From Mesorhizobium sangaii (GTDB lineage Bacteria > Pseudomonadota > Alphaproteobacteria > Rhizobiales > Rhizobiaceae), in assembly GCF_014207355.1 (NCBI RefSeq), contig NZ_JACHEF010000001.1, positions 1 to 64,000 of the forward strand: a stretch of 64,000 bases of DNA, given 5' to 3'. The position numbers and the translations under genes are program-made. Under the pieces are notes generated by a model that saw nothing but the letters and a program-made list of their open reading frames with translations, was not told where the DNA came from and searched no databases. Of this stretch, positions 24,362 through 32,910 are shown in pieces; the stretch's first letter is position 1; each line of letters begins with the position of its first letter.

Positions 24362-25453
24362 CTAGTCCTTCAGCACTTGGGCAGCATCGTCGCCGATCGA
24401 TATGCCGACCTTGTCGCCGTTTTCGAAGCCGCAACTGGCGCTGCGCGAGTTCTGCTGGCGCACCATGAAGACGTCGCCTTCGTCCAGCCGGACATGGATG
24501 TGCGTGTCGGTGCCGAAATAGACGATGGTCTCGATCGTGCCGGTCAGGTCGCCGCGGCCTTTGACGAGCTTGGCATGCTCAGGTCGCACCATCAGCGTTG
24601 CGTTGCCGCCGGCGCGGAAATCCTCGGCGGCGGTCGCGCAGATCTTCGCACCCGAGCGCAAGGCAATCCGCGCCCGGCCATTGCCCGCACTTTCGACCAT
24701 GCCGGTCAGGAAGTTCGTCTCGCCGATGAAGTCGGCGACGAACCGTTCCGCCGGGTGGTCATAGACGTCCCAGGGCGAGCCGACCTGCAGGATCTTGCCC
24801 GACGACATCACCGCGATGCGGTCCGACATCGTCAGCGCTTCCTCCTGGTCATGGGTGACGAAGATGAAGGTGATGCCGGTCTCGTGCTGCAGCCGCTTCA
24901 ATTCGATCTGCATTTCCTTGCGCAGCTTGTAGTCGAGCGCCGACAAGGGTTCGTCGAGCAGCAGCACTTTCGGCTGCGGTGCAAGTGCACGGGCCAGCGC
25001 CACACGCTGCTGCTGGCCGCCGGAGATTTGGCTGGTGCGCCGATTTTTGAGCTCCTGCATGTGCACGAGCTTCAGCATCGCGTCGACACGAGCCTCGATC
25101 TCGGACTTCGGCTTGCCCAGCATCTTCAGGCCAAAGCCGATGTTGTCGGCGACCGTCATGTGCGGGAACAGCGCATAGGACTGGAAGACGGTGTTGACCG
25201 GCCGCTTGAACGGCGGCAACGGCGCGATGTCCTGGCCATAGAGCAGGATTTCGCCGTCAGTCGGATAGTCGAAGCCGGCGATCAGCCGCAGCAGCGTCGT
25301 CTTTCCGCAGCCGGACGGGCCGAGCAGCGTGAAGAACTCGTTTTCGCGGATCGCGACGGAGACGTTGTCGAGCGCCTTGACCGAATCCCGACCGGTTCCC
25401 CGAAAGATCCTGGTGACGCCCTTCGCCTCAACGGCGGGCCGTGTGGCTGTCAA
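24362..25453 (-). CDS. Polyamine-type ABC transporter ATP-binding protein, PotA-like (system 2)
   Basis: About 363 residues. It carries Walker [11 protein letters not shown]-loop [16 protein letters not shown], signature [15 protein letters not shown], Walker [13 protein letters not shown], the switch histidine [14 protein letters not shown] and a C-terminal TOBE domain with MVRPEHAKL. The start chosen is a TTG at 25453 behind GGAGAGGGG; the frame continues to a GTG at 25516 that has no clear ribosome binding site. It is the first gene of operon 2, which runs through two permeases, the SBP, an amidase and a TetR regulator. Confidence 0.93.
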   Translation of the reverse strand: MTATRPAVEAKGVTRIFRGTGRDSVKALDNVSVAIRENEFFTLLGPSGCGKTTLLRLIAGFDYPTDGEILLYGQDIAPLPPFKRPVNTVFQSYALFPHMTVADNIGFGLKMLGKPKSEIEARVDAMLKLVHMQELKNRRTSQISGGQQQRVALARALAPQPKVLLLDEPLSALDYKLRKEMQIELKRLQHETGITFIFVTHDQEEALTMSDRIAVMSSGKILQVGSPWDVYDHPAERFVADFIGETNFLTGMVESAGNGRARIALRSGAKICATAAEDFRAGGNATLMVRPEHAKLVKGRGDLTGTIETIVYFGTDTHIHVRLDEGDVFMVRQQNSRSASCGFENGDKVGISIGDDAAQVLKD

Positions 25454-25702
25454 GATATTCCCCTCTCCTCCGTGGTCATTCACCGGCGGTAACCGGCTGA
25501 CCAACTTGATCCTCACCGACAGGGATAACTATGACTAAACATACAGTCAATATCTTTTTGCGACCATGAGCAAGGCATCGACCGTTGACGAGCTGCCGAT
25601 GCGTCGGTGAACCCATCATGGTATGCTCAGGACGAGGCCATTGATGAATTTGGGGCAAGTCGAGGCGTGACCGCTGCGGCCTGTAGGGTTTGGATCAAGG
25701 TC

Positions 25703-25804
25703 ATGCGCCTGTTTGTGGCGGCCGTGCTTCTGATGACCATGGCGCTCTTCTCCGCTGTGCGCGGCGAGGAGCGTATTGCGCTGGCTGTCGCCAATCCGGC
25801 CTAA
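25703..25804 (+). pseudogene. Possible truncated caspase-like protein N-terminus
   Basis: A 33-residue frame: signal peptide MRLFVAAVLLMTMALFSAVR, then GEERIALAVANPA and a stop. A signal peptide followed directly by RxALxxxN resembles the opening of bacterial caspase-like (peptidase C14) proteins (RVALVIGNSAY), but nothing of the catalytic domain follows. The next 8 bases lead into the 3' end of the epimerase gene. It could be a gene relict or chance; confidence is low. Confidence 0.25.
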
Positions 25805-25811
25805 AAAGGCG

Positions 25812-26768
25812 TCACATCCTGGTCGCGGCGATCCGTTGGCGAAACCACTCGAACGTCCGCGCGATGCCTTCCTGGTAGCCGGTCTTTGCTTCCCAACCAG
25901 GAAGGAGATGCCTCGCCAAAGTCAGGTCCGGACATCGGTTGGTTGGATCCTGGGGAACCGGAGGCTGGTGCTCGATGCTGCTGCCGGGGACAAGCGAGCT
26001 GACGAATTCTGCGATGTGCAGAACCGAAACCTCGTGATTGTTGCCGATGTTCAGCGGACCGCGGTGCGAGATGCTGTCGCGCCAGAAGAAACGTTCCAGT
26101 CCCTCGACGATATCGTCGACATAACCCCAGCTGCGCGATTGGGAGCCGTCGCCGTAAACCGTCAGGACCCCTGTCGTCAGAGCCTGGATGACAAAGTTCG
26201 AAATGGCGCGCCCGTCGTCCATGCGGGTTCGCGGACCATAGGTGTTGAAAATCCTGACGACACGAACATCAAGCCCGCTGACGCGCTGCTGCTCGAACAG
26301 CAATGCCTCGGTGCAGCGCTTGCTTTCATCATAGGCGGCCCTGGGACCGGTGCAGTCGACCGATCCCCTGTAACTCTCGGGTTGCGGCGAAACCTGGGGA
26401 TCGCCGTAAATTTCCGAAGTCGAGGCAAAGCAGAAACGACCGCCGGGCTTGAGCAGCATCAGAAGATTGAGCGCACCACCTATGTTGGCCTTGATCGTGC
26501 GTATCGGCTCGCGCATGTACCATATTGGCGAAGCGGGCGACGCCAGATGGATGATCTCGTCAAAGCGCTCACCGGATGAAAAGCTGTCGGCGTCAGCAAT
26601 CTGAAGGCTGAAACGCGGGTCGGTGACATGCGCAATGTTGTCTCGCGTGCCGGTCCATAGATTGTCGACGACGACCAGTCTTTCCAGGTCGTTTCGCCGC
26701 AGCAGACGGTCGATCAGATGCGAGCCCAAGAAACCGCAGCCACCTGAAACCAACACGCTGCGCGACAT
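25812..26768 (-). CDS. NAD-dependent epimerase/dehydratase, UDP-glucuronate decarboxylase-like
   Basis: A 318-residue extended short-chain dehydrogenase. The NAD motif is GGCGFLGSHL (residues 9-18). The catalytic Ser/Tyr/Lys lie in FASTSEIYGDPQVSPQ and YDESKRCTEAL. Substrate-loop motifs RIFNTYGPRTRMDDGRAISN and VYGDGSQSRSWGYVDDIVEG match the UXS/GalE-like group. The TSEIYGDP and YDESKR forms are closest to UDP-xylose synthases; dTDP-glucose dehydratases are less likely. It would supply an activated sugar for exopolysaccharide or lipopolysaccharide. No other sugar genes are adjacent. Confidence 0.88.
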   Translation of the reverse strand: MSRSVLVSGGCGFLGSHLIDRLLRRNDLERLVVVDNLWTGTRDNIAHVTDPRFSLQIADADSFSSGERFDEIIHLASPASPIWYMREPIRTIKANIGGALNLLMLLKPGGRFCFASTSEIYGDPQVSPQPESYRGSVDCTGPRAAYDESKRCTEALLFEQQRVSGLDVRVVRIFNTYGPRTRMDDGRAISNFVIQALTTGVLTVYGDGSQSRSWGYVDDIVEGLERFFWRDSISHRGPLNIGNNHEVSVLHIAEFVSSLVPGSSIEHQPPVPQDPTNRCPDLTLARHLLPGWEAKTGYQEGIARTFEWFRQRIAATRM

Positions 26769-27429
26769 GGAAAATTCTCCCTCCAGACACCCGGCCAGTC
26801 AACGAGCCGCAGGGCTTGTTTCCCAAGAACGACGGATAGCTGGCTTGCGCCACCGATCCAAAGCCTATCCGCCAATCAGGGTCTCATCTACGTCGCGAAG
26901 GGCCGCAAGCGCAACGAGCAAGCTTGGCGCACGCCATTGTCCCGCGGCGACCCACCGGCCTCGGTTCAGGGAGAAACAATATGTCCTCGGAGTTAGAGCG
27001 CCCTTTGCGGGCATGGCGTTCCGGCTGCGTCGCCGCAGCGCGACGCCGTGGGCTGAGGCCGGAAGCTCGTCTCTTCGGACTGGCGCACCAGTGCGGCGAA
27101 GACAAGAGCGAAACTTCCCAGCATCAGGAAGACGATGATAAGGCGTGCTACCGGCAATATGTCGGCCTCGACTGGCTAGGCCCCCGCCACCATCCACTGT
27201 CGGCTAACATGACCGATGCGGCTTTACGATAGTTTAACCCTCGCCTTAACCATCACATTCGCGTTGCCTTTGACATGATGCGCGAACGGCAGGTCCGCAT
27301 CTCGCCGCTTTCCGATCGCCTAGCCGGCCGGAACAACGGCTCTCTTTGCAGACGTACCCTGCCCATGCTACCCCGACGCTGGCGCGGCCACGGTAACGGC
27401 TCCCGCCAATCGGTCGTCATCGGGGAGCC
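26769..27429. other. 660-base interval without a firm gene
   Basis: Between the epimerase start and nadK no frame shows a convincing protein except the 54-codon candidate at 26993-27157. Longer open frames on both strands are arginine-rich GC artefacts that overlap one another. The AT-rich stretch at 27225-27270 (TTTACGATAGTTTAACCCTC) may hold the nadK promoter. No RNA gene was recognised. Confidence 0.5.
26993..27157 (-). CDS. Candidate small membrane protein
   Basis: A 54-residue frame from a TTG at 27157, preceded by GAGG at 8 bases. It reads as a hydrophobic helix (ARLIIVFLMLGSFALVFAAL) followed by a polar tail with two cysteines. Topology and codon use are plausible, but there is no family recognition and the start is non-ATG. 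It may be a gene or chance. Confidence 0.3.
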   Translation of the reverse strand: MPVARLIIVFLMLGSFALVFAALVRQSEETSFRPQPTASRCGDAAGTPCPQRAL

Positions 27430-28203
27430 ATGAGCCAAACCGCCAGCCGCATCGCCTTCGTGTCGTCCGACACCGCTGACGCCAAGACGGCGCTGGAAAG
27501 CCTGTCGGCGCGCTATGGACAGTCCTCCATCGAGGATGCCGGGATCGTCGTCGCCCTTGGCGGCGACGGCTTCCTGCTGCAGACCCTGCGTGACACGATG
27601 GGGACGGGCAAGAAGGTCTACGGCATGAACCGTGGCACCATCGGTTTCCTGATGAACGAATATCGCTCCGGTGGCCTTACCGAGCGTCTCGCGGCCGCCG
27701 TCGCCGAAACGATCCGCCCGCTGGAGATGCTGGCGGAGACGTCGGAAGGTGAAACGGTTTCGGCGCTGGCGATCAACGAGGTGGCGCTTTGGCGCCAATC
27801 CTATCAGACGGCCAAGATCCGCATCACCGTCGACGAGCAGGTACGGCTCGAGGAACTGAGCTGCGACGGCGTGATGATCGCGACGCCTGCCGGGTCCACC
27901 GCCTACAATCTCTCAGCGCATGGGCCGATCCTGCCGCTCGACGCGCCGCTGCTGGCGCTGACCCCGGTCAGCCCGTTTCGCCCGCGCCGCTGGCGCGGCG
28001 CGCTGCTCTCCAACAAGGCGACCGTGCGCTTCGACATCCTCGAGCCGGAAAAGCGGCCTGTGAACGCCGCCGCCGACCATACCGAGGTCAAGGCGGTGAC
28101 CTCGGTCACAGTGCGGGAATCACCAACCGCGACGGCAACGTTGCTGTTCGATCCCAATCATTCCTGGAACGAACGCATTCTCGCCGAGCAGTTCCGCTAC
28201 TGA
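27430..28203 (+). CDS. nadK: NAD kinase
   Basis: A 257-residue ATP-NAD kinase, matching the short alphaproteobacterial form. The GGDG motif that binds NAD and acts in catalysis is in VALGGDGFLLQTLRDTMGTG (about residues 42-51). Other conserved elements are YGMNRGTIGFLMNEY, the NExx-type INEVALWRQSYQTA, and CDGVMIATPAGSTAYNLSAH, followed by LTPVSPFRPRRWRGA. It phosphorylates NAD to NADP, the only route to NADP in the cell. The ATG at 27430 follows GGGGAG. It stands as a single gene ahead of the helicase, which has its own promoter. Confidence 0.96.
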   Translation: MSQTASRIAFVSSDTADAKTALESLSARYGQSSIEDAGIVVALGGDGFLLQTLRDTMGTGKKVYGMNRGTIGFLMNEYRSGGLTERLAAAVAETIRPLEMLAETSEGETVSALAINEVALWRQSYQTAKIRITVDEQVRLEELSCDGVMIATPAGSTAYNLSAHGPILPLDAPLLALTPVSPFRPRRWRGALLSNKATVRFDILEPEKRPVNAAADHTEVKAVTSVTVRESPTATATLLFDPNHSWNERILAEQFRY

Positions 28204-28285
28204 CCGGCGCAGCGATCAATGCCTCGATTAAGCATTGCGATTAAGGTTACAACTTCACAATCGTGCCCATTCCTGCCCGTTTCTG

Positions 28286-28314
28286 TTGACAAATCGTGGG
28301 CTTGCGCCTAATCG
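28286..28314 (+). promoter_or_regulatory. Promoter of the DEAD-box helicase gene
   Basis: A perfect TTGACA (28286-28291) and TAATCG (28309-28314) are spaced by 17 bases. The predicted transcript starts near 28322, giving a leader of about 75 bases before the TTG start codon. This argues against the upstream in-frame start at 28296. Confidence 0.6.
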
Positions 28315-28397
28315 CAATACCAATCTTGCAGGCGCGTGGCGCTTGCCGCGACACACATGCTGTTGCGCTTCCCCGAACCAGCCAAAGACAACAACAC

Positions 28398-29990
28398 TTG
28401 TCCTCAGACACCACGACCGCTCCAGAAGCGTTGACCTTTTCAGACCTAGGCCTGTCGCCGAAGGTCCTTTCCGCAGTCACCGATGCCGGCTACACCCAGC
28501 CGACGCCGATCCAGGCCGGTGCCATCCCGCACGCGCTTCTCGGCAAGGACGTACTGGGCATCGCCCAGACCGGCACCGGCAAGACGGCATCCTTCGTGCT
28601 GCCCATGCTCACAAGGCTGGAAAAGGGCCGCGCCCGCGCCCGCATGCCGCGCACCCTCATTCTTGAGCCGACGCGTGAACTCGCCGCGCAGGTCGAGGAA
28701 AACTTCGTCAAATACGGCAAGAACCACAAGCTCAACATCGCGCTCTTGATCGGCGGCGTCTCGTTCGACGAACAGGACAAGAAGCTGGAGCGCGGCGCCG
28801 ACGTGCTGATCGCGACGCCCGGCCGCCTGCTCGACCACCGCGAGCGCGGCAAGCTGCTGCTCAACGGCGTCGAGATCCTCGTCATCGACGAAGCGGACCG
28901 GATGCTCGACATGGGCTTCATCCCCGACATCGAGCGCATCTGCGAGATGATCCCGTTCACCAGGCAGACGCTGTTCTTCTCGGCGACGATGCCGCCGGAA
29001 ATCACCAAGCTCACCGAGAAATTCCTGCACGCGCCGGTGCGCGTCGAGGTCTCTAAGGCCGCGTCGGCCGCCACCAACATCATCCAACGCCTGGTCAAAT
29101 CCGGCTCCAAGCCGTGGGACAAGCGCGAGACGCTGCGCAACCTGATCAAGGCCGAGGACGCGGAGCTGAAGAACGCCATCATCTTCTGCAACCGCAAGGT
29201 CGAGGTGTCGGAGCTATTCCGCTCGCTGCTGAAGTATGATTTCGACGCCGGCGCGCTGCATGGCGACATGGACCAGCGTGCGCGCATGCAGATGCTGGCC
29301 AATTTCCGCGACGGCAAGCTGCGCTATCTCGTTGCTTCCGACGTCGCCGCACGAGGCCTCGACATCCCCGACGTCAGCCACGTCTTCAACTACGACGTGC
29401 CGATCCATGCCGAAGACTATGTCCATCGTATTGGCCGCACCGGCCGCGCCGGGCGCTCGGGCAAATCCTTCACCATCGCGACCAAGTCGGACACCAAATA
29501 TATCGACGCCATCGAGCGGCTGATCGGCAACAAGATCGAGTGGCATGACGGCGATCTGTCGACGGTGGTCGCCAGCGAAGGCGGTGAGGACGACGCTCCA
29601 CGCCGTGGCAAGGGCGCGCCACGCCGCGCCGGCCGCAAGGATGACGATCGCAAGGACAGGGGCGAGCGCAAAAGGGGTGGTGAACGCCGCTCCAAACACA
29701 GCGAGGAAGACGCCCCGGTCGTCATTGCGCAGCAGCAGGAACAGCCTGATGTGGCGGAGACCGCGGTCGCCGACATCGGCGAACGGCGTGCGCGAAAGGA
29801 AGCGATCCGCTCGGAAAACACCGAGCGCAAATCATCCGATCGCAACGAACCGCGCGCTCCGGAACGTGGCGACACCAGGCCGCAGCGCGACAGCAACCGC
29901 CCTGCCCGCCACCGCCAGGAAGACAACGACACCACTGTCGGCTTCGGCGACGACATGCCGGCCTTCATGCGGATCGTCGCCAAGGTCTGA
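28398..29990 (+). CDS. rhlE: DEAD-box RNA helicase, RhlE-like
   Basis: A 530-residue helicase. The Q motif is FSDLGLSPKVLSAVTDAGYT followed by QPTPIQ; motif I is AQTGTGKT, Ia PTRELAAQ, Ib TPGRLLDH, II DEADRMLDMGF, III SAT, IV-V VASDVAARGLDIPDVSHVFN and VI HRIGRTGRAG. After residue ~390 comes a long basic, arginine/aspartate-rich tail (RRGKGAPRRAGRKDDDRKDR and similar) that probably binds RNA. RhlE-type helicases remodel rRNA and mRNA and help at low temperature. The start is a TTG at 28398, supported by the promoter position. RNase E, a common partner of such helicases, is encoded 10 kb away. Confidence 0.93.
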   Translation: MSSDTTTAPEALTFSDLGLSPKVLSAVTDAGYTQPTPIQAGAIPHALLGKDVLGIAQTGTGKTASFVLPMLTRLEKGRARARMPRTLILEPTRELAAQVEENFVKYGKNHKLNIALLIGGVSFDEQDKKLERGADVLIATPGRLLDHRERGKLLLNGVEILVIDEADRMLDMGFIPDIERICEMIPFTRQTLFFSATMPPEITKLTEKFLHAPVRVEVSKAASAATNIIQRLVKSGSKPWDKRETLRNLIKAEDAELKNAIIFCNRKVEVSELFRSLLKYDFDAGALHGDMDQRARMQMLANFRDGKLRYLVASDVAARGLDIPDVSHVFNYDVPIHAEDYVHRIGRTGRAGRSGKSFTIATKSDTKYIDAIERLIGNKIEWHDGDLSTVVASEGGEDDAPRRGKGAPRRAGRKDDDRKDRGERKRGGERRSKHSEEDAPVVIAQQQEQPDVAETAVADIGERRARKEAIRSENTERKSSDRNEPRAPERGDTRPQRDSNRPARHRQEDNDTTVGFGDDMPAFMRIVAKV

Positions 29991-30099
29991 TCCCCAACCG
30001 CTTTCAAGGGCAAGCCAGCCATCGGCTTGCCCTCACGGTAAGCTCCTGCCGGTTCGTCGTTTTCACGGAAACGCCGAACCGCTCCAACTCTTGCTTTGA

Positions 30100-30175
30100 C
30101 GCAATTCCCTGAGGGAAAGCGCCATGCGCTTTCCCGGGAAACCGTCTCACACCTTTCCGGGAATTGCTCCGAGCC
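30100..30175. repeat. Nested palindromic element
   Basis: An outer inversion, GCAATTCCC (30102-30110) against GGGAATTGC (about 30159-30167), encloses a perfect inner hairpin, GGGAAAGCG-CCATG-CGCTTTCCC. The inner core is shared with the element at 4408-4433. It lies between converging genes and could terminate both. A second short hairpin, GGGCAAGCC/GGCTTGCCC, lies at 30009-30032 just after the helicase. Confidence 0.7.
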
Positions 30176-30186
30176 TGGCTCGCCCG

Positions 30187-30786
30187 TTACATCGGGCCAG
30201 GCATCATCTTGGTCGGTTTCTCCAGCATCGGAAACTCGGCCTTGTTGCATTTCACCTTCGGGTTCGTCGGACTGAACAGGCCGTTCGGGTTGTCCACGAA
30301 CCAGGCGTGAAGATCATAGTGGACGAACTCCCTCGGGATGAGCGGATAGTGTCCCTCCATCGGGCCCATGAAGGTTTGGCCAAACAGCTTCGGCGGCGCT
30401 TTGATGTCCGGCGTCAGCGGCACCAGCCATTCCGCCCCGACAAGGCGCAGGCCTTTTTTCGTCGGTTCGTAGATCAGCACATTGGGGTGCATCGGATCGA
30501 GTTTTTGGCCGACACTGGGGACGTTGACGAAATGGATACCCATGGCGCCTTTCGGGTAGTCCATCGTGCCCGGTATCTTTTCTCCGCTGAAGTAGACGCA
30601 GCCGACTGTCGACAGATAGAGGTCGCGGACGGCGGCGGTGTAGTCCTCATATTTGGCAAGCGACTTCTTCAAGGCCTCTATGTCGGCCTTGCCGGCATCC
30701 TCGGCCCGAGCCGTGGCGACGCCCAACCCCACAACACTGGCTAAAGCGAGGACGCCGCAGCGCCCAAGGCTGGCTGTTCTTGTCAT
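30187..30786 (-). CDS. Secreted protein of unknown function
   Basis: A 199-residue protein with a signal peptide (MTRTASLGRCGVLALASVVG, cleavage near ARA26). The mature domain starts with a helix (DIEALKKSLAKYEDYTAAVR) and contains well-conserved-looking stretches: DYPKGAMGIHFVNVPSVGQK, PNVLIYEPTKKGLRLVGAEW and YDLHAWFVDNPNGLFSPTNP. Two cysteines (C62-like and C182-like) could form a disulfide. I do not recognise a named family, though it looks like a conserved periplasmic protein found with copper or envelope proteins elsewhere. Upstream DNA is AT-rich with a TAGTTATTTAGAACTA symmetry near 30922. Confidence 0.7.
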   Translation of the reverse strand: MTRTASLGRCGVLALASVVGLGVATARAEDAGKADIEALKKSLAKYEDYTAAVRDLYLSTVGCVYFSGEKIPGTMDYPKGAMGIHFVNVPSVGQKLDPMHPNVLIYEPTKKGLRLVGAEWLVPLTPDIKAPPKLFGQTFMGPMEGHYPLIPREFVHYDLHAWFVDNPNGLFSPTNPKVKCNKAEFPMLEKPTKMMPGPM

Positions 30787-30985
30787 GCATTCCTCCCAGA
30801 CTTTCTGATCTGGCCGTGCAAGACCGAGGCGGGAAAAAATACTGATTGCGCGGCCAGTTGTACCGCCTCATCCCCTCTGGAACAGGGACGATGCTATTCC
30901 TTTCCATGGCTGCGGGAAACTAGTTATTTAGAACTAACTAATTCTCCGGCGCGCCAATCTGAATGAGCGCCGGCGTCCGCTCAAA

Positions 30986-31014
30986 CAAAAACGGCCCCAC
31001 CTGGGGCCGTTTTG
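30986..31014 (-). terminator. Rho-independent terminator of the OmpA-family gene
   Basis: On the minus strand AAAACGGCCCC, loop AGGT, GGGGCCGTTTT and further Ts make an 11-bp stem with a U-tract, 20 bases after the stop codon. The A-run on the other side means it could work in both directions. Confidence 0.85.
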
Positions 31015-31033
31015 CATTCGCTTGCTGAACAGA

Positions 31034-31684
31034 TCAGGTGAGCGGCGACAGTTGGATCTCGACGCGACGGTTCTGGGCACGGCCTTCGGCCGTAGCGTTG
31101 GATGCGATCGGCCGTGTCTTGCCGAAACCGGTGACGGCGAAGCGGCGCTGATCGACGCCCTGGCCTGACAGGTAGTTGGCGACCGCCAGCGCACGCCGCT
31201 GCGACAGATCGAAATTGTGCTGGTCGCCACCGGTCGAATCGGTGTGGCCGAAAACGTCGACCGTGGTCTGCTTGAACTTCTTCAGCACCAGCGCGACCGA
31301 ATTCAGCACCTGGTAGAAGCCGGGCTTCACAGCATCCTGATCCGTATTGAAGGTGATATCGGACGGCATGTTGAGGATGATCTGGTCGCCGCTACGGGTG
31401 ACGCTGACACCGGTGCCCTGAAGCTGTCGACGCAGTTCGGCCTCGTTCTGGTCCATCGTGGCGCCGATTGCGCCGCCGGCAAGCGCGCCGATACCCGCGC
31501 CGATCAGTGCGTTGCGGCGGTCATTGCCGCCGGCCAGCAGGCCGAGGCTGGCACCTGCCAGGGCGCCAAGACCGGCACCCGCGGCGGTGTTGGAAATCTT
31601 CTGGTCGCCCGTATACGGATCGGTGGTGGTGCAGGCGCTCACAAGCAAAGCCGTCGCCACAACGACGAGCACAGTCTTTTTCAT
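31034..31684 (-). CDS. OmpA-family outer-membrane lipoprotein
   Basis: A 216-residue protein with a lipoprotein signal (MKKTVLVVVATALLVSACTT, lipid-modified Cys18 in the VSAC lipobox). A glycine-zipper region follows (GAGLGALAGASLGLLAGG and IGAGIGALAGGAIGATMD), then an OmpA/Pal peptidoglycan-binding domain (about residues 100-215). The domain includes TVDVFGHTDSTGGDQHNFDL, SQRRALAVANYL and ASNATAEGRAQNRRVEI, which hold the Asp/Arg diaminopimelate-binding residues. It tethers the outer membrane to the cell wall, like YiaD. The frame is open to 31792, but the lipoprotein signal sets the start. Confidence 0.92.
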   Translation of the reverse strand: MKKTVLVVVATALLVSACTTTDPYTGDQKISNTAAGAGLGALAGASLGLLAGGNDRRNALIGAGIGALAGGAIGATMDQNEAELRRQLQGTGVSVTRSGDQIILNMPSDITFNTDQDAVKPGFYQVLNSVALVLKKFKQTTVDVFGHTDSTGGDQHNFDLSQRRALAVANYLSGQGVDQRRFAVTGFGKTRPIASNATAEGRAQNRRVEIQLSPLT

Positions 31685-31837
31685 AGGATCGTCCCTCTCC
31701 AGATCACGCCACTGCGATGGCGCCAAATCAGCCCTTCCCGCGACTTGTAACATGAAATGCGGCGAAAAGCGGAACGGCAAAAGCTGCCGCAACGGCTTTT
31801 CCCCGACGCCGATTGGCCGGTCGCCCTCATGGCGAGG

Positions 31838-32206
31838 CTACCAGAGATTCTTGCCGTCGATGACGACCACCTCGACCTTGTCAAGATCGAAATCGTCGAA
31901 CAGCCGCGAATTGACACTGATCTTGGGATTGTCGAAATCCGGCTCGCCGGTCGACCAATCCGGCGTTTCCGTGAAGGTGCCGCAGCCGCATGTGGCGCAA
32001 AAACCGTGCTTTACGGTTTTTGATCCCCATTGGTAGACGGAAACTTTTTCCGGCGGGCTGGTGAGCTTGAATTGCGACGGGACGTAATAGGCCCAGAGCG
32101 AGCCGCGTTTCGAGCAGAACGAGCAGGTGCATTGCGTCACCGTCTGCGGCGCCTGCGAAACCTCGAATGTCGTCCCCTTACAATGACAGCTTGCCTTGAT
32201 GGTCAT
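31838..32206 (-). CDS. GFA (CENP-V) domain protein, copy 1
   Basis: A 122-residue zinc-binding protein of the Gfa/CENP-V family. Zinc ligands are visible in SCHCKGTTFEV, TQCTCSFCSKRG and FCATCGCGTF. The founding member acts on S-hydroxymethylglutathione, but most relatives, including this one, have no established substrate. The start at 32206 (MTIKASC) fits the family; the longer frame to 32254 has an implausible leader. Another GFA gene lies 0.7 kb away, separated by a secreted protein gene. Confidence 0.88.
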   Translation of the reverse strand: MTIKASCHCKGTTFEVSQAPQTVTQCTCSFCSKRGSLWAYYVPSQFKLTSPPEKVSVYQWGSKTVKHGFCATCGCGTFTETPDWSTGEPDFDNPKISVNSRLFDDFDLDKVEVVVIDGKNLW

Positions 32207-32343
32207 CAATGAACTCCTCCTGTCGCCCACCGCTTCGTGCGGCAAAGGCAGCATAAAGAGGCGCTCCTGACAACTCTCTGTCAGCAGAGGCGCCAGACGG
32301 CGCGCCGTCTGAGCGTTCCATTCTGGATCCAGACCAGAAAGGC

Positions 32344-32718
32344 CTAGAAGGACGACGGCGGCACGAACAGGCAGATGGTCTTGCCGGCATCGAGCCCGGC
32401 TTCATGCGCGCACCAATGGAATTCGCCGTCGGGCGAATCCTTGATCCGTCTGTCGCTGTAGGCCAACACCTCCCCGGTGTCCTTGATGACATAACCTTCC
32501 GGGCGCTCGCTGATCGAGGTTTGCGACACCTCGTGGCAGTCGTAATTGGCGCAGCAGGCGAACGGATAGCTCCAGCCTTGCGGCTTCGCCGCGGTCGGCT
32601 TGGCATCATGCGCCAACGCCGGCGAGGACAGCATTGCTATCATTGGAATTGCAAGCAGGGAAAACAGGAGTCGGCCGGCCGGTCGAACGGCTTTGGCCGA
32701 TCTGGGTGTGGCAGACAT
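32344..32718 (-). CDS. Cysteine-containing periplasmic protein, unknown
   Basis: A 124-residue protein with a signal peptide (to about residue 36, SSPALAHDA). The compact mature domain has five cysteines: two adjacent in FACCANYDCHEV, one in FHWCAHEAGL and one in TICLFVPPSSF. The conserved look of WSYPFACCANYDCHEV and RRIKDSPDGEFHWCAH resembles short periplasmic proteins common in rhizobia. Disulfides or metal binding are plausible; function is unknown. It lies between two GFA genes, all on the minus strand, but gaps of more than 130 bases argue against a tight operon. Confidence 0.7.
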   Translation of the reverse strand: MSATPRSAKAVRPAGRLLFSLLAIPMIAMLSSPALAHDAKPTAAKPQGWSYPFACCANYDCHEVSQTSISERPEGYVIKDTGEVLAYSDRRIKDSPDGEFHWCAHEAGLDAGKTICLFVPPSSF

Positions 32719-32910
32719 GGAAACGTTCCTTTCAAACGAGCCATCAAGCGTTTCGCTTGCCCGTTCCCCGAACGTCTCGTCCCAGCGGCCGGATCGTCAG
32801 CTAGCAGATATGCCGCGCCCAGCCATAAATGCTTTTGTCTCCCCTCGATGCAGTGATGGTGAGCGCAAATGTGAGTCGGCGCAAGAAATTGCTACGTGGC
32901 CGACCGACGC

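Noticed and set aside
26865..27232. Overlapping 100-codon open frames on both strands near 27 kb
   Set aside because: They are mutual shadows with GC-driven composition, no ribosome binding sites and no family resemblance; only the 54-codon minus-strand candidate is kept, at low confidence.
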